From NCBI GenBank assembly GCA_024402615.1, contig JAKSTK010000007.1:1-34967 (forward strand): a stretch of DNA of 34,967 nt. Direction: 5' to 3'. This DNA is from Treponema sp. Its GTDB lineage: Bacteria > Spirochaetota > Spirochaetia > Treponematales > Treponemataceae. The translations under genes were made by a program, and so were the position numbers. Below, in pieces: positions 18,239 through 27,897 of this stretch. The notes under the pieces were generated by a model that worked only from the letters and a program-made list of their open reading frames with translations, was not told the DNA's origin and made no database searches. The number at the start of each line of letters is the position of its first letter. The first letter of the stretch is position 1.

Positions 18239-18715
18239 TCAGATAATTTTTTCGTCTTTCAAGTTTTCCAGAGCTTTTTCCTGAATTACAAGCATTTCAC
18301 ACTGTGGTGCCACACCTGCTTCAATATGCTCTTCCCCGTGATCCATTCCATTTAAGTGGAGCAAACCATGAACTAAAAGTCTTTTTAATTCTGAATTTTT
18401 ATCTTCATTAAAATATTCGGCATTAACAGGCAGAGTTTCAATACTAATTGCAATATCTCCGGCACAAAACCACTTGCCTTCTTCATCCTCATATTCTTCA
18501 TCGTTTTCAAAAGATAAAACATCGGTTGGTGCATCAATGTTACGGTAATTTTTATTCAGTTCCTGCATATAAGCATCATTACAGAACAAAATGGAAATTT
18601 CCTGACCGTCATAATTTAATTCCTTTAATGCTTTAGAAACAAAAGGTTCAACATTTACGAGCCATGAAGGTTCTTCCAGATCTTCCTGCAATGAAATTAA
18701 AATTCTGTTTGCCAT
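18239..18715 (-). CDS. ybeY: Endoribonuclease YbeY (16S rRNA maturation)
   Basis: A 158-residue metal-dependent RNase used in 16S rRNA 3'-end processing and ribosome quality control. The zinc-binding signature HGLLHLNGMDH (about 114-124) holds all three histidines, and the upstream NYRNIDAPTDVLSF element is typical of the family. It starts two bases after the stop of the HD-hydrolase gene and lies next to phoH and corC in the cluster common across bacteria. Length is normal. Confidence 0.95.
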   Translation of the reverse strand: MANRILISLQEDLEEPSWLVNVEPFVSKALKELNYDGQEISILFCNDAYMQELNKNYRNIDAPTDVLSFENDEEYEDEEGKWFCAGDIAISIETLPVNAEYFNEDKNSELKRLLVHGLLHLNGMDHGEEHIEAGVAPQCEMLVIQEKALENLKDEKII

Positions 18716-18717
18716 AA

Positions 18718-20664
18718 TTATTTATCTCCAGTTTCTTCTGTAATAACTACATCAGAATCAGCATCCTTTTTGTTTTTCTTATTTTTCTTTTTAGATTTAT
18801 CAGCTGATTTTTTTTCTTTGTTATTTTCGGCTTCATTATTAGCAGCAGCTTCTGTTTCTGGATCAGTTTTTTCTTCTGCACTTTCTGCAGCTTTATCTTT
18901 TATCTGTTCCTTTACAGTGTCTTTAGATGAATCTTTTGCGGCAGTACCCGAAGTTTCTTCACTTGTCTGTTCGCTATTATCATCATCTTTCTGTCCAGGA
19001 TATTTAATACGGCTGTGATAGTAACCTGCCAGAATTGGTAAAAAGGCTTCTTTGATTTTTGTTAAATCTCGGAAAGTCAAATCACAATTATTCAACTGAT
19101 TATGATCAACTTTATTATTGATTAAAGTAGCAACAGTTTTTTCGATACTTGAAACCGAAGGATTTTCTACATTTTTGTAAATTGCTTTACATGCAGCTTC
19201 AACTGTATCTGCCAGCATTACAACAGCCGCTTCTTTTGTTGAAGGAGGATTTCCTTTGTAAGCAAAATCTTCAGGAGAAAGACTAGGATCTTTTTCTACT
19301 CCCTGATTATAAAAGTATTCAATTACCGAATTACCATGATGTTCTGAAATAATATCAATAATTACCTGTGGAAGATGCATCTGATGTGCTTTTTCTACAC
19401 CTTTCTTTACATGACTTTTAATTACAGAAGCAGATAAAGTTGGATTTAATTCATTGTGTTTATTTTCGCCCTGCTGATTTTCTACAAAGTATTCGCTCTG
19501 ATCAATTTTACCAATATCGTGGTAATAAGCACCAACACGGGCCAGTAAAGCATTTGCTCCAATTTCACGGCAGGCATTTTCAGAAAGCTGTGCAACCATC
19601 ATAGAATGCTGATAAGTTCCGCTGGCATTAATCATCATTTTACGCATTAATGGAGTATTTAAGTCGCTTAAGTCCATAAGGCGGAAAACTGAAGCTGTAT
19701 TCAAAACCATTTCCAGTGGAGTAAGCAAACCTAAAGCAAGAATGCCAGAAAGCAAACCATTAGCCGCAATCAAAATAAAGACTTTACCCACTTCCATGAA
19801 AGTTTCGTTGAAAATAACAATCATTAAAACCATGAAAACAAGATTAAACATAGTAATGATTAAAGCGGCAAAAATTAATTCTGTTCGTTTTTCAATTTTA
19901 CGGACAATGGCAGTAGAAACAAGTCCAGTTACCAGAGTATACAGGAACGGAACATATTCTATTGCCTGCTCAGAAATTGAAGTTCCACCCAAAACAAACA
20001 TTGATGCAATAAAAGTCATCAATACAGAAGATAATGGTCCGTACAGAATTGTAATAAGAATAGAAAACAGAACTCCAGGAATAATTGCACAAATTGAATA
20101 TGGATTTGCAAGGAAACTGAGTTTTTGACCAAAACAGACTGCAGCATATACAATTATTACAAAAAGTACTTCTACTATTGGTTCTTTGATTTTAATTTTT
20201 CTCTTAAATGGCATAAAATAAAACATTAAATACCACAAAATAGAAATAATCAGAAGATAAAGTTCACTGTTGGCAAAGGAACGGTAATCAATATACAAAG
20301 GTGAAGCAGCCATTTTTTTAAGCTGTTCAAAAGCCTCTTCGGTAATTGGGAAACCTTTACGGATAATTTTATCACCTGCATTTACCGCATAAGGATTAAC
20401 ATCATCTGCAGGAATTGTAACATCTGCAATAATATTTCTGTCTGCAATCATTCCAATTTCAAAATCTGCAATTGAAAAGTTTGCAACAGTTTCGCTGGTA
20501 CTGATTTTAAAGAAATTAATTACTGATACAGCAAGAAAACCTAAAAAAAATACAATCAGGAAAGCATAGTTTTTCTTAATATAATTTCCAACCAGTTTTA
20601 AGCTTTCTGCAATAATGTTAGGTTTCTTTTCTCCATTTTTAGGATTGTTGTTCTTCATGTTCAT
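18718..20664 (-). CDS. PgpH/YqfF-like 7TM-HD phosphohydrolase with reduced extracellular domain
   Basis: A 648-residue membrane HD-domain protein related to the cyclic di-AMP phosphodiesterase PgpH. It has an N-terminal helix (about 34-52), a short outside segment (about 53-127), a block of about seven helices (130-330), then a cytoplasmic HD domain with the starting His in YQHSMMVAQL (near 352), the HD pair in AYYHDIGKID (near 380) and ISEHHGN further on. The usual 7TMR-HDED extracellular domain is several times longer than the 75 residues here. The C terminus (about 563-648) is a low-complexity K/E/D/A-rich tail. Its start overlaps phoH by 26 bases. By family it would degrade c-di-AMP to pApA; the ligand of the reduced outside part is unknown. 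Confidence 0.85.
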   Translation of the reverse strand: MNMKNNNPKNGEKKPNIIAESLKLVGNYIKKNYAFLIVFFLGFLAVSVINFFKISTSETVANFSIADFEIGMIADRNIIADVTIPADDVNPYAVNAGDKIIRKGFPITEEAFEQLKKMAASPLYIDYRSFANSELYLLIISILWYLMFYFMPFKRKIKIKEPIVEVLFVIIVYAAVCFGQKLSFLANPYSICAIIPGVLFSILITILYGPLSSVLMTFIASMFVLGGTSISEQAIEYVPFLYTLVTGLVSTAIVRKIEKRTELIFAALIITMFNLVFMVLMIVIFNETFMEVGKVFILIAANGLLSGILALGLLTPLEMVLNTASVFRLMDLSDLNTPLMRKMMINASGTYQHSMMVAQLSENACREIGANALLARVGAYYHDIGKIDQSEYFVENQQGENKHNELNPTLSASVIKSHVKKGVEKAHQMHLPQVIIDIISEHHGNSVIEYFYNQGVEKDPSLSPEDFAYKGNPPSTKEAAVVMLADTVEAACKAIYKNVENPSVSSIEKTVATLINNKVDHNQLNNCDLTFRDLTKIKEAFLPILAGYYHSRIKYPGQKDDDNSEQTSEETSGTAAKDSSKDTVKEQIKDKAAESAEEKTDPETEAAANNEAENNKEKKSADKSKKKNKKNKKDADSDVVITEETGDK

Positions 20665-21580
20665 AAGCCCTTACAATTTGTTTAACAAGACGATTTCTTA
20701 CTACATCTTCTGCAGTAAGTTCCATAAAACCTATATCTTCTATTCTATACAAAATACTAATTGAATGCATTAATCCAGAACTGGTTTTGCGTGGCAAATC
20801 AATTTGAGTTGGATCTCCCGTAACAAAAACCTTTGAATTTTCACCCATACGAGTAAGGAACATTTTCATCTGGGAATTAGTAGTGTTCTGTGCTTCATCA
20901 AGAATGATTACCGCATTATTTAAGGTTCTACCACGCATATATGCTAATGGTGCAACTTCAATAATTCCGGCTTCTGTAAGTTTTTTTACTGTTTCAGGTG
21001 TAATTATTGATTCCATTGCATCACGAATTGGTCGTAAATATGGATCGATTTTCTGTTCCAGATCTCCCGGAAGAAAACCAAGACTTTCCCCAGCCTCTAC
21101 TACAGGGCGAGTAATAATAATTTTGCTTTTTTTGTGAGAAAGGACTAACCGTAAGGCTTCTGCTACTGCCAGATAAGTTTTACCGGAACCTGCACTTCCC
21201 GTACAAAAAACCATATCTTTTGTCTGTAAAAGATTAATGTATTCTGCCTGATGCTGTGTTCGGGGATAAATCTTTTTTACACTTCCAGGAACAAGTATTG
21301 AAATTTCATCTGCATTTACTTTTTTCTGTGTGTTCAAAACCGAAACAACAACATCTTCACTGTTTTTCCCACCAAGGTTAATTTCATCAATAATGCGGTC
21401 AATAATAAACTGAAATTTCTGACATAATTCCTTATCATCAGATTCAATAGAAATCTCGTTGCCTTTTGTGAAAATTGAAATGCCAAGATTATCTTCAATT
21501 AATCTCAGGTTGCTGTCATTTGTTCCACACACGCAGGTAAGAATATCGTTATCTGGAACTACAATAGTATATTCACTCAA
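20639..21580 (-). CDS. phoH: PhoH-family ATPase
   Basis: A 313-residue cytoplasmic ATPase with an N-terminal KH-like segment (about 1-80), Walker A GSAGSGKT near 128 and Walker B VIILDEAQNT near 227, followed by the VTGDPTQIDLP motif of PhoH and superfamily-1-like helicases. PhoH proteins are tied to RNA metabolism and are regularly found beside ybeY, as here. The start is TTG at 21580 with GGTGGAG eight bases upstream. Only 33 bp separate it from the lptD stop, so it belongs to the same transcript. Confidence 0.93.
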   Translation of the reverse strand: MSEYTIVVPDNDILTCVCGTNDSNLRLIEDNLGISIFTKGNEISIESDDKELCQKFQFIIDRIIDEINLGGKNSEDVVVSVLNTQKKVNADEISILVPGSVKKIYPRTQHQAEYINLLQTKDMVFCTGSAGSGKTYLAVAEALRLVLSHKKSKIIITRPVVEAGESLGFLPGDLEQKIDPYLRPIRDAMESIITPETVKKLTEAGIIEVAPLAYMRGRTLNNAVIILDEAQNTTNSQMKMFLTRMGENSKVFVTGDPTQIDLPRKTSSGLMHSISILYRIEDIGFMELTAEDVVRNRLVKQIVRAYEHEEQQS

Positions 21581-21613
21581 AAATAAATCTCCACCTTTTA
21601 TAATTATTAATTA

Positions 21614-24600
21614 TTATTTCTCTTTATTCAACTGCCAGGTTCCATAATTATCTACAATAGTTGTTTTAATACTTGGCATAGGAGTCCATACAACTCCAAT
21701 TGAAATATATGGATTGAAATCATAGGCTTTTTTACCGTTTTTAGTAACAAGTCTAGGTTCAAATTTCCAGATCATATTAAATGACCAGTCATCCAGTTCA
21801 TGACTTACAGACATTGATAAGTTTTTTAGCTTAAAGCCGGAGCCTTCACGGAGAGCTCTGCTGTCAAATCTGAAGGAATCTGCTAAATCCTGCAGCATAT
21901 TAAATGGGAAATAATTTAAACCAAAAAGTCCCTGATCATACAAACCTTCATTAAAATACCAGTACAGAATTGAGTTTCTTGAAGTTGAAGAGAAAGAAAC
22001 ATTCAGGAACTCATTGATTTTGAAAGTAAGAGATGGAGTTATAGAAAAATAACTGTTGGTTGGTCTGATCAAATCTGCAGTCAGATTTGTTGAAAAACCT
22101 GGCGTAAAGGAAATACGATTTTTCCAGGCATACAATGTTTTTACGGAAGGTGAATAACTTAAAGAAACAGAATATGGATAAAAGTTTTTATCTTCCTTCA
22201 TCTTCCAGCCAGTACCAGGAATCAATTCATAATCATTTGTATAAGACATTACATAAGAAGCCGAAAGACTTTTCCAGTTCATGGACAATTTTAAGCTGTC
22301 AGGATGGAAATCAGTTTTATCTGACCAGTCTTTGTTATTCAAATTGTAAGCATAATTAAAAGATTCTGAAATTTTAAGTTTAGAATCAAACAGTGAAACT
22401 GTCATAGACTGCTGGATTGGATTATAAACAAGAGTTTTGTCTGTAGCACTGGCTTCCTGAAAAGAGGTTCCAAAAGAAGTTGTTACATAAGGAAAATCCA
22501 GATTCAAGGCAAAAGAATGCTTTGTTGTCTGAGGAGGTAAAGTTGTTGTGTAAGTAAAATTCTGTCTGAATTTTGAATCAGCCTCTTTTGCAGCAATTGT
22601 AAAATCAAGTGTATGAGAAGTAACACTGTCCGCATCATCCCAGTCAGGACCAAGATTTTCCCATTCCGGATTATCTTCATCACCAATGAATTTTCTGCGG
22701 AAAAGCTTCATTGTAGAGTTCCATGAAACACCAGTATCTGCAAATGCAGGCACATAGGTAAATGGTTTAATACTTAAAGTATTTGTATTGGAAACTGTCT
22801 GACTTTCTGCCTTATAGTCCGCAAGAATAAGAGTTTTTCTTCCGCTTTCGTTATATCCGTCTGTATTAGGATGCCCCTGCCAGACAGGATCATAAGAAAG
22901 TCTGTTGGTCAAAGAAATAAAACTTCCACCGTAATTAAGATTACTGTTTACACTTAAAGGACTCTTAATTGTATACATAAAAGATTTTACTTTTGACCAC
23001 TTAAAATCTTCAGGAGAATTTAAATATATATGTGAAACACCAAATTCATCATACTCGGTTGTAGCATAAGCATACTGTGTAACAATATTTGGATTTAAGG
23101 TATAACCAAGCTTATAAGTTAATCCCTGGAAAGTATTTACAGAAGGAGAACTTAAAGAAAGTTCAGGAAACTCTGGCTGAAGAAAAACAAATTCGTTTTT
23201 CTTTTCTTCTTCTGCTCTTTTTAGTTCTTCGGCGTGTGCTGCATCAGCCGCTTTTTCTTCATCAGTTTTTTCTGCTTCGGCTTTTGCCTTTTCAGCAGCA
23301 ATTTTATCCTCTTCTTCTTTTTTTATTTCTGCCGCAGTTTTTAGTTCATCAGGCTTTGAAAGTGCCACACTGTAAGAAGGAGCTTTTACAGATGCAGAAG
23401 TATTTTTTGGCCACTGAAAAAGAGTTCCACTTAATGACATACTGATATTTGCCGGAGTAATTTGTGAAGGATAATAGAATTTTCGTTCCGGAGTATAACT
23501 TGTCCAGTTATCATTTGCAGAAGCACGACTGTCTTCTCCAATAGTGCTGTTCTGAGTTGTAGAAATATTAATAGAAGAATTTAAATTTACGGAAAGTGAA
23601 GAAATATAAGGCTTCAAAACTGCAGGAATTGTTGGAGAATAAGAAGCATTAATTTTCCAGATGAGGGAAGAAACTTCTGAAGAAGTGTTATCATCCCTGT
23701 CACTGTTCATAAAGAAAGAAATCCAGTCCATACTTTCACTTCTGGTTTTAAAATCTGAAGAAAAATATGGATCAGAATATACCGGCAGAGAAAGCGTAAA
23801 ATTAAAAGGCTTTGATAAAGTCAAATCAAGGTTGCCACCATAACGGAAAGGAACTTTTAATCCCATAAAGTTTGATTTATCAAAATATTTTAGCCCCGCA
23901 GAAGAAATAGGCAAATACAGATTATTTGTCTGAAAAACCGTATTACTTAATCCTACCTGAGCAGTAAATTTTAAATTTGTGAGGTAAGTTTGAGATGGAC
24001 TGAAAGCTCCTTCCAGTCCAATCATTGCCCCAAGGTTTGAATAAAGGTCTGTATCTAATTTAAGGAAAGAATTGGTTGTACCGCTGAAGTTTTCATCCAG
24101 ATTGTGGAGCATAAGCCCCTGTCTTTCCTGAACTTTAAGAGTTGTAGGCTTCATAAAGTTGTATAAAGCCTGAAGATTTTCATCCTCAATAGATGAATCA
24201 TTATTAAGAGCTTTTCGACCAATTAAATAAGTTGTAGTTTGAGTAAAATACCCTTCCCGTTTTCTATATCCCAAAACAGGATTAAAAATCAGTTCATCCT
24301 TTGGATAATAAAAAGCAGGCAGATATAAAACCGGAACAGGACCTACATAAAGAAGCGCATTAAAAAAAGCAAATTCTCCACCTGGTAAAAGCCAGGTTCT
24401 GGTTGCATCAATTTTCCAGTGAGGATTTTCATCATCACAGAAAGTAAGGCTTGAATTTTTAAAAGCAATAGTATTTGATTCTGTCTTTCCAAATACATCA
24501 GAAAAAACAATAAGTGTAGAACCAGAAGGAAGATTCAAGGCATCACTCTGAGTCTGAACAACACGACCATCTTCAAAAACACCTTCCAGTGTTGCAGTGT

Positions 24601-24952
24601 TCATCAGCAAAGAAGATGCTGTAGATTTTTCACCACCGGAACCAGAAGATTTTGTGGTAATTTCTACAGAACCTTCTGCATAAAGCATTTCTGTAAGTCT
24701 ATCGTAAGTAATTTTATCTGCTTTAATTTCTGAAGAAGTGCCTCCCTTTTTTACGGAAAGTTCAACATTTCCTTCCAGAACAATTGTATCATTTTGAGTA
24801 ACAGGATCTTTTTTGTAAGAAGTCTCTCTGGCATTTGTAATAGTAATTGTAGTTACTTCACCCTCTGCAAATAAAGAAAATGCACAAAGCAGCAATAAAA
24901 CACATATAAGAGAATATTTAAACTGTCTGCAATTACCTATACCAGTTCTCAA
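21614..24952 (-). CDS. LptD/OstA-like outer-membrane assembly protein
   Basis: A 1112-residue protein with a signal peptide (hydrophobic core LICVLLLLCAFSLFA, about 14-29), an OstA-like beta-jellyroll (about 35-180, with repeated strand pairs such as IVLEGNVELSV and LYAEGSVEIT), and a long beta-barrel region. The segment WKIDATRTWLLPG with VPVLYLPAFYYPKDE after it is the LptD hallmark at the jellyroll-barrel junction. Residues about 534-587 form an unusual K/E/A-rich helical insertion within the barrel region. The start is TTG at 24952, immediately after the uvrA stop, with AGGA nine bases upstream; the next Met is near residue 88. The family inserts LPS; treponemes such as T. pallidum lack classical LPS, so the cargo is open. 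Confidence 0.86.
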   Translation of the reverse strand: MRTGIGNCRQFKYSLICVLLLLCAFSLFAEGEVTTITITNARETSYKKDPVTQNDTIVLEGNVELSVKKGGTSSEIKADKITYDRLTEMLYAEGSVEITTKSSGSGGEKSTASSLLMNTATLEGVFEDGRVVQTQSDALNLPSGSTLIVFSDVFGKTESNTIAFKNSSLTFCDDENPHWKIDATRTWLLPGGEFAFFNALLYVGPVPVLYLPAFYYPKDELIFNPVLGYRKREGYFTQTTTYLIGRKALNNDSSIEDENLQALYNFMKPTTLKVQERQGLMLHNLDENFSGTTNSFLKLDTDLYSNLGAMIGLEGAFSPSQTYLTNLKFTAQVGLSNTVFQTNNLYLPISSAGLKYFDKSNFMGLKVPFRYGGNLDLTLSKPFNFTLSLPVYSDPYFSSDFKTRSESMDWISFFMNSDRDDNTSSEVSSLIWKINASYSPTIPAVLKPYISSLSVNLNSSINISTTQNSTIGEDSRASANDNWTSYTPERKFYYPSQITPANISMSLSGTLFQWPKNTSASVKAPSYSVALSKPDELKTAAEIKKEEEDKIAAEKAKAEAEKTDEEKAADAAHAEELKRAEEEKKNEFVFLQPEFPELSLSSPSVNTFQGLTYKLGYTLNPNIVTQYAYATTEYDEFGVSHIYLNSPEDFKWSKVKSFMYTIKSPLSVNSNLNYGGSFISLTNRLSYDPVWQGHPNTDGYNESGRKTLILADYKAESQTVSNTNTLSIKPFTYVPAFADTGVSWNSTMKLFRRKFIGDEDNPEWENLGPDWDDADSVTSHTLDFTIAAKEADSKFRQNFTYTTTLPPQTTKHSFALNLDFPYVTTSFGTSFQEASATDKTLVYNPIQQSMTVSLFDSKLKISESFNYAYNLNNKDWSDKTDFHPDSLKLSMNWKSLSASYVMSYTNDYELIPGTGWKMKEDKNFYPYSVSLSYSPSVKTLYAWKNRISFTPGFSTNLTADLIRPTNSYFSITPSLTFKINEFLNVSFSSTSRNSILYWYFNEGLYDQGLFGLNYFPFNMLQDLADSFRFDSRALREGSGFKLKNLSMSVSHELDDWSFNMIWKFEPRLVTKNGKKAYDFNPYISIGVVWTPMPSIKTTIVDNYGTWQLNKEK

Positions 24953-27796
24953 TTACAGTTTTCCTGCCTTAGCAAGAGTTTCTTTTACAAATCGTCCAGT
25001 GTGACTGCCTTCAACCTTTGCCAGTTCTTCTGGTGTTCCTGCAGCAATAATTGTACCACCACGGTTACCACCTTCTGGCCCTAAATCAATAAGATAGTCG
25101 GCCTGACAGATTACATCCAGATTATGTTCAATCATAACAACAGAGTTTCCCTGATCCACAAGTCTCTGAATTACTGACATAAGCTGTTTGACATCGGCAA
25201 AGTGAAGACCGGTTGTTGGTTCATCAAGAATATAAAGGGTTTTACTTGTTGCAGGACGAGCCAGCTCATTGGCAAGTTTTACACGCTGTGCTTCACCACC
25301 AGACAAAGTTAAAGCGTTCTGTCCTAAAGTAATATATCCCAAACCAACAGATTTCAAGGTTTCTACCTTACGGGAAATATGAGGAATTGCAGAGAAGAAA
25401 TCACAGGCTTCATCAATTGTCATATTCAAAACATCATTAATTGATTTACCTTTATACTCAACTTCCAGAGTTTCGTGATTAAAACGCTTACCGCCACAAA
25501 CTTCACAGGTAATATAAACATCTGGCAGGAAGTTCATTTCAATTACATTTTCTCCCGCACCCTGACAATTTTCACATCGTCCGCCTTTAACATTAAAACT
25601 AAAGCGACCTTTCTGATAACCGCGGGCTTTACTTTCTGGCAGAGAAGCATACAAATCGCGGATAGCATCAAACACACCAACATAAGTAGCAGGATTTGAG
25701 CGTGGTGAACGGCCAATTGGAGACTGATCAATATTGATTACCTTATCAACTCCATCTACTCCTTCCACCGATTCATATTTACCCACATCATAATTAGTGC
25801 CCATAATCTTATTACTAACTAAAGGATATAAAACATCGCTCATTAATGTAGATTTACCAGAACCAGAAACCCCTGTAATACAAGTGAAAGTTCCTAAAGG
25901 AATATCTACATCAACTCCCTTAAGATTGTGTTCTTTGACGCCCCGTAAACGAATATATTTTCCGTTTCCTTCCCGGCGCTTTTCAGGAATATCCATTTTA
26001 AGAGTTCCAGCCAAATACTGACCAGTAAGACTTTCCTTTACTTTTGCAACTTCTTCTGGAGTTCCGGCTGCAACAATTTTACCACCGTGTACACCAGCTC
26101 CAGGACCTAAATCAATTAAGAAATCTGCTGTACGGAGAGTCTGCTCGTCATGTTCAACAACAATTACAGTATTTCCGTTATCTCTAAGATTTATAAGAGT
26201 ATCAATTAATTTCTCATTATCCCTCTGATGAAGACCAATGCTAGGTTCATCAAGAATGTACATTACACCACAAAGGGCAGAACCAATCTGAGTTGCAAGA
26301 CGAATACGCTGTGCTTCACCGCCAGACAAAGTTTCTGCGGTGCGTTCCATTGTAAGATAATCAAGACCAACATCCCGCAGGAAGCGGAGTCTGGCTTTAA
26401 TTTCTTTAAGAATCTGTTCACCAATTTTTCTTTCATTTTCAGAAAGGTCAACATTATCAAAAAAGTCGATTGATTCTGTTACGGAAAGCTGACACAATTC
26501 CCAGATATTTTTATCACCAACCGTTACCCCAAGCGCTTCCTGTCTTAAACGATTCCCCTTACAGCAGGAACATTCAGAAATAGACATGAACTTTTCTTCA
26601 ATGTTTGTTCGCTGTGATTCACTCCAGGATTCGTTATGGCGTCTTGTCATTTCGGCAATAAGTCCATTCCAAGGGCGGTTATATTCTGAATAGCCTTCTC
26701 CGCTCTGTTTTCTATAAATCCAGTGAACTTTCTTTGTATCGTCTCCGTTCCATAAATAATCAAACTGTTCTTTTGTGAGCTGATTAAATGGAGTATCAAG
26801 AGTAAAACCAGCAGCTTCGGCAATTGCCCCGAACATAGAATGATTCCATTCAGATTCCGGATTAAAGAATGGAAGGGCTCTTTCATTAAAGCTTAAGTTC
26901 TTATCTGGCAGGAGTTTATTTTCATCCCATTCCATTTTTTTACCAAGACCAGTACATTCCGGACAGGCACCAAATGGATTGTTGAAAGAAGAAAGTCTAG
27001 GCTGAAGCTCAGGAATTGAAATACCACAGTCAGGACATGCATTTTTCTGACTAAAGAAAACTTCTTCCTCACCATCTTCTGTGCGTTTTGTAACTACAAT
27101 AATTCCATTGGCATTTTTCAAGCCAATTTCAATTGAATCTGCAAGACGGGTACGAATATCAGGACCATTAATAATACGGTCAATTACAATTTCGATAGTA
27201 TGCTTTTTCTGTTTATCAAGTTTGATTGAATCTTCCAGATCTGTCATTACACCATCAATACGGGCACGAATGAAGCCGGACTTTTTTGCATCTTCAATGA
27301 TTTTTGTATGTTCACCTTTTTTGCCTCTGATTACAGGAGACAAAACCTGCATTTTAGTTCCTTCCGGCCAGCTCATAACTGTATCAATAATCTGGTCTAC
27401 TGACTGTTCACGGATTTCTCTTCCGCAGTTAGGACAATGAGCATGACCACAGCGGGAATAAAGCAGACGGTAAAAATCATAAATTTCTGTAATTGTTCCT
27501 ACAGTAGAACGAGGATTTTTATTTGTAGATTTCTGTTCAATAGAAATTGCAGGGGAAAGTCCTTCAATTGAATCAACATCAGGCTTATCCATTCTTCCCA
27601 AAAACTGACGGGCATAAGAAGAAAGACTTTCCATATAACGGCGCTGGCCTTCTGCAAAAAGAGTATCAAAAGCTAAAGAAGATTTACCAGAACCTGAAAG
27701 TCCAGAAATTACTACCAGTTTATTGCGTGGCATTGTAACATCTACATTCTTTAAGTTATGTTCTCTTGCTCCACGGATTACAATCTTTTCTTCCAT
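24953..27796 (-). CDS. uvrA: Excinuclease ABC subunit A
   Basis: A 947-residue dimeric ATPase that finds bulky DNA lesions and loads UvrB. Two ABC modules are present: Walker [10 protein letters not shown] near 30 and GVSGSGKST near 635, each with an LSGGEAQR signature. Zinc-finger cysteines occur in the insertion domain (CPDCG with CPEC) and in the C-terminal half (CENC with CEVC). I chose ATG 27796 ([18 protein letters not shown], the canonical beginning); an in-frame start at 27844 adds a 16-residue hydrophobic extension absent from the family and lies upstream of the promoter. No Shine-Dalgarno site is seen. It heads a seven-gene minus-strand run. Confidence 0.96.
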   Translation of the reverse strand: MEEKIVIRGAREHNLKNVDVTMPRNKLVVISGLSGSGKSSLAFDTLFAEGQRRYMESLSSYARQFLGRMDKPDVDSIEGLSPAISIEQKSTNKNPRSTVGTITEIYDFYRLLYSRCGHAHCPNCGREIREQSVDQIIDTVMSWPEGTKMQVLSPVIRGKKGEHTKIIEDAKKSGFIRARIDGVMTDLEDSIKLDKQKKHTIEIVIDRIINGPDIRTRLADSIEIGLKNANGIIVVTKRTEDGEEEVFFSQKNACPDCGISIPELQPRLSSFNNPFGACPECTGLGKKMEWDENKLLPDKNLSFNERALPFFNPESEWNHSMFGAIAEAAGFTLDTPFNQLTKEQFDYLWNGDDTKKVHWIYRKQSGEGYSEYNRPWNGLIAEMTRRHNESWSESQRTNIEEKFMSISECSCCKGNRLRQEALGVTVGDKNIWELCQLSVTESIDFFDNVDLSENERKIGEQILKEIKARLRFLRDVGLDYLTMERTAETLSGGEAQRIRLATQIGSALCGVMYILDEPSIGLHQRDNEKLIDTLINLRDNGNTVIVVEHDEQTLRTADFLIDLGPGAGVHGGKIVAAGTPEEVAKVKESLTGQYLAGTLKMDIPEKRREGNGKYIRLRGVKEHNLKGVDVDIPLGTFTCITGVSGSGKSTLMSDVLYPLVSNKIMGTNYDVGKYESVEGVDGVDKVINIDQSPIGRSPRSNPATYVGVFDAIRDLYASLPESKARGYQKGRFSFNVKGGRCENCQGAGENVIEMNFLPDVYITCEVCGGKRFNHETLEVEYKGKSINDVLNMTIDEACDFFSAIPHISRKVETLKSVGLGYITLGQNALTLSGGEAQRVKLANELARPATSKTLYILDEPTTGLHFADVKQLMSVIQRLVDQGNSVVMIEHNLDVICQADYLIDLGPEGGNRGGTIIAAGTPEELAKVEGSHTGRFVKETLAKAGKL

Positions 27797-27805
27797 AATA
27801 GAAAT

Positions 27806-27834
27806 ATTATAGTGAAAAATAAACGTGAAAACAA
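27806..27834 (-). promoter_or_regulatory. Promoter of the uvrA-lptD-phoH-pgpH-ybeY-corC-TPR run
   Basis: On the minus strand TTGTTT (27829-27834), 17 bp, then a perfect TATAAT (27806-27811). A start seven bases past the -10 would leave only about three bases before the uvrA ATG at 27796. No other good promoter was seen between here and 15318. No SOS (LexA-type) palindrome was recognised. Confidence 0.65.
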
Positions 27835-27897
27835 TTAGAAACAACCTACAGAAATCAGACGATTAACGTCAGAGACTTTGTAACTGGAAAGGTACTA

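Noticed and set aside
27081-27440. Open frame of 119 codons on the plus strand opposite uvrA
   Set aside because: Antisense to a conserved part of UvrA, with no promoter, ribosome site or domain.
27858-27870. Small inverted repeat GACG-ATTAA-CGTC after the 1030-aa lipoprotein gene
   Set aside because: A four-base stem with no T run is too weak to be called a terminator or operator.
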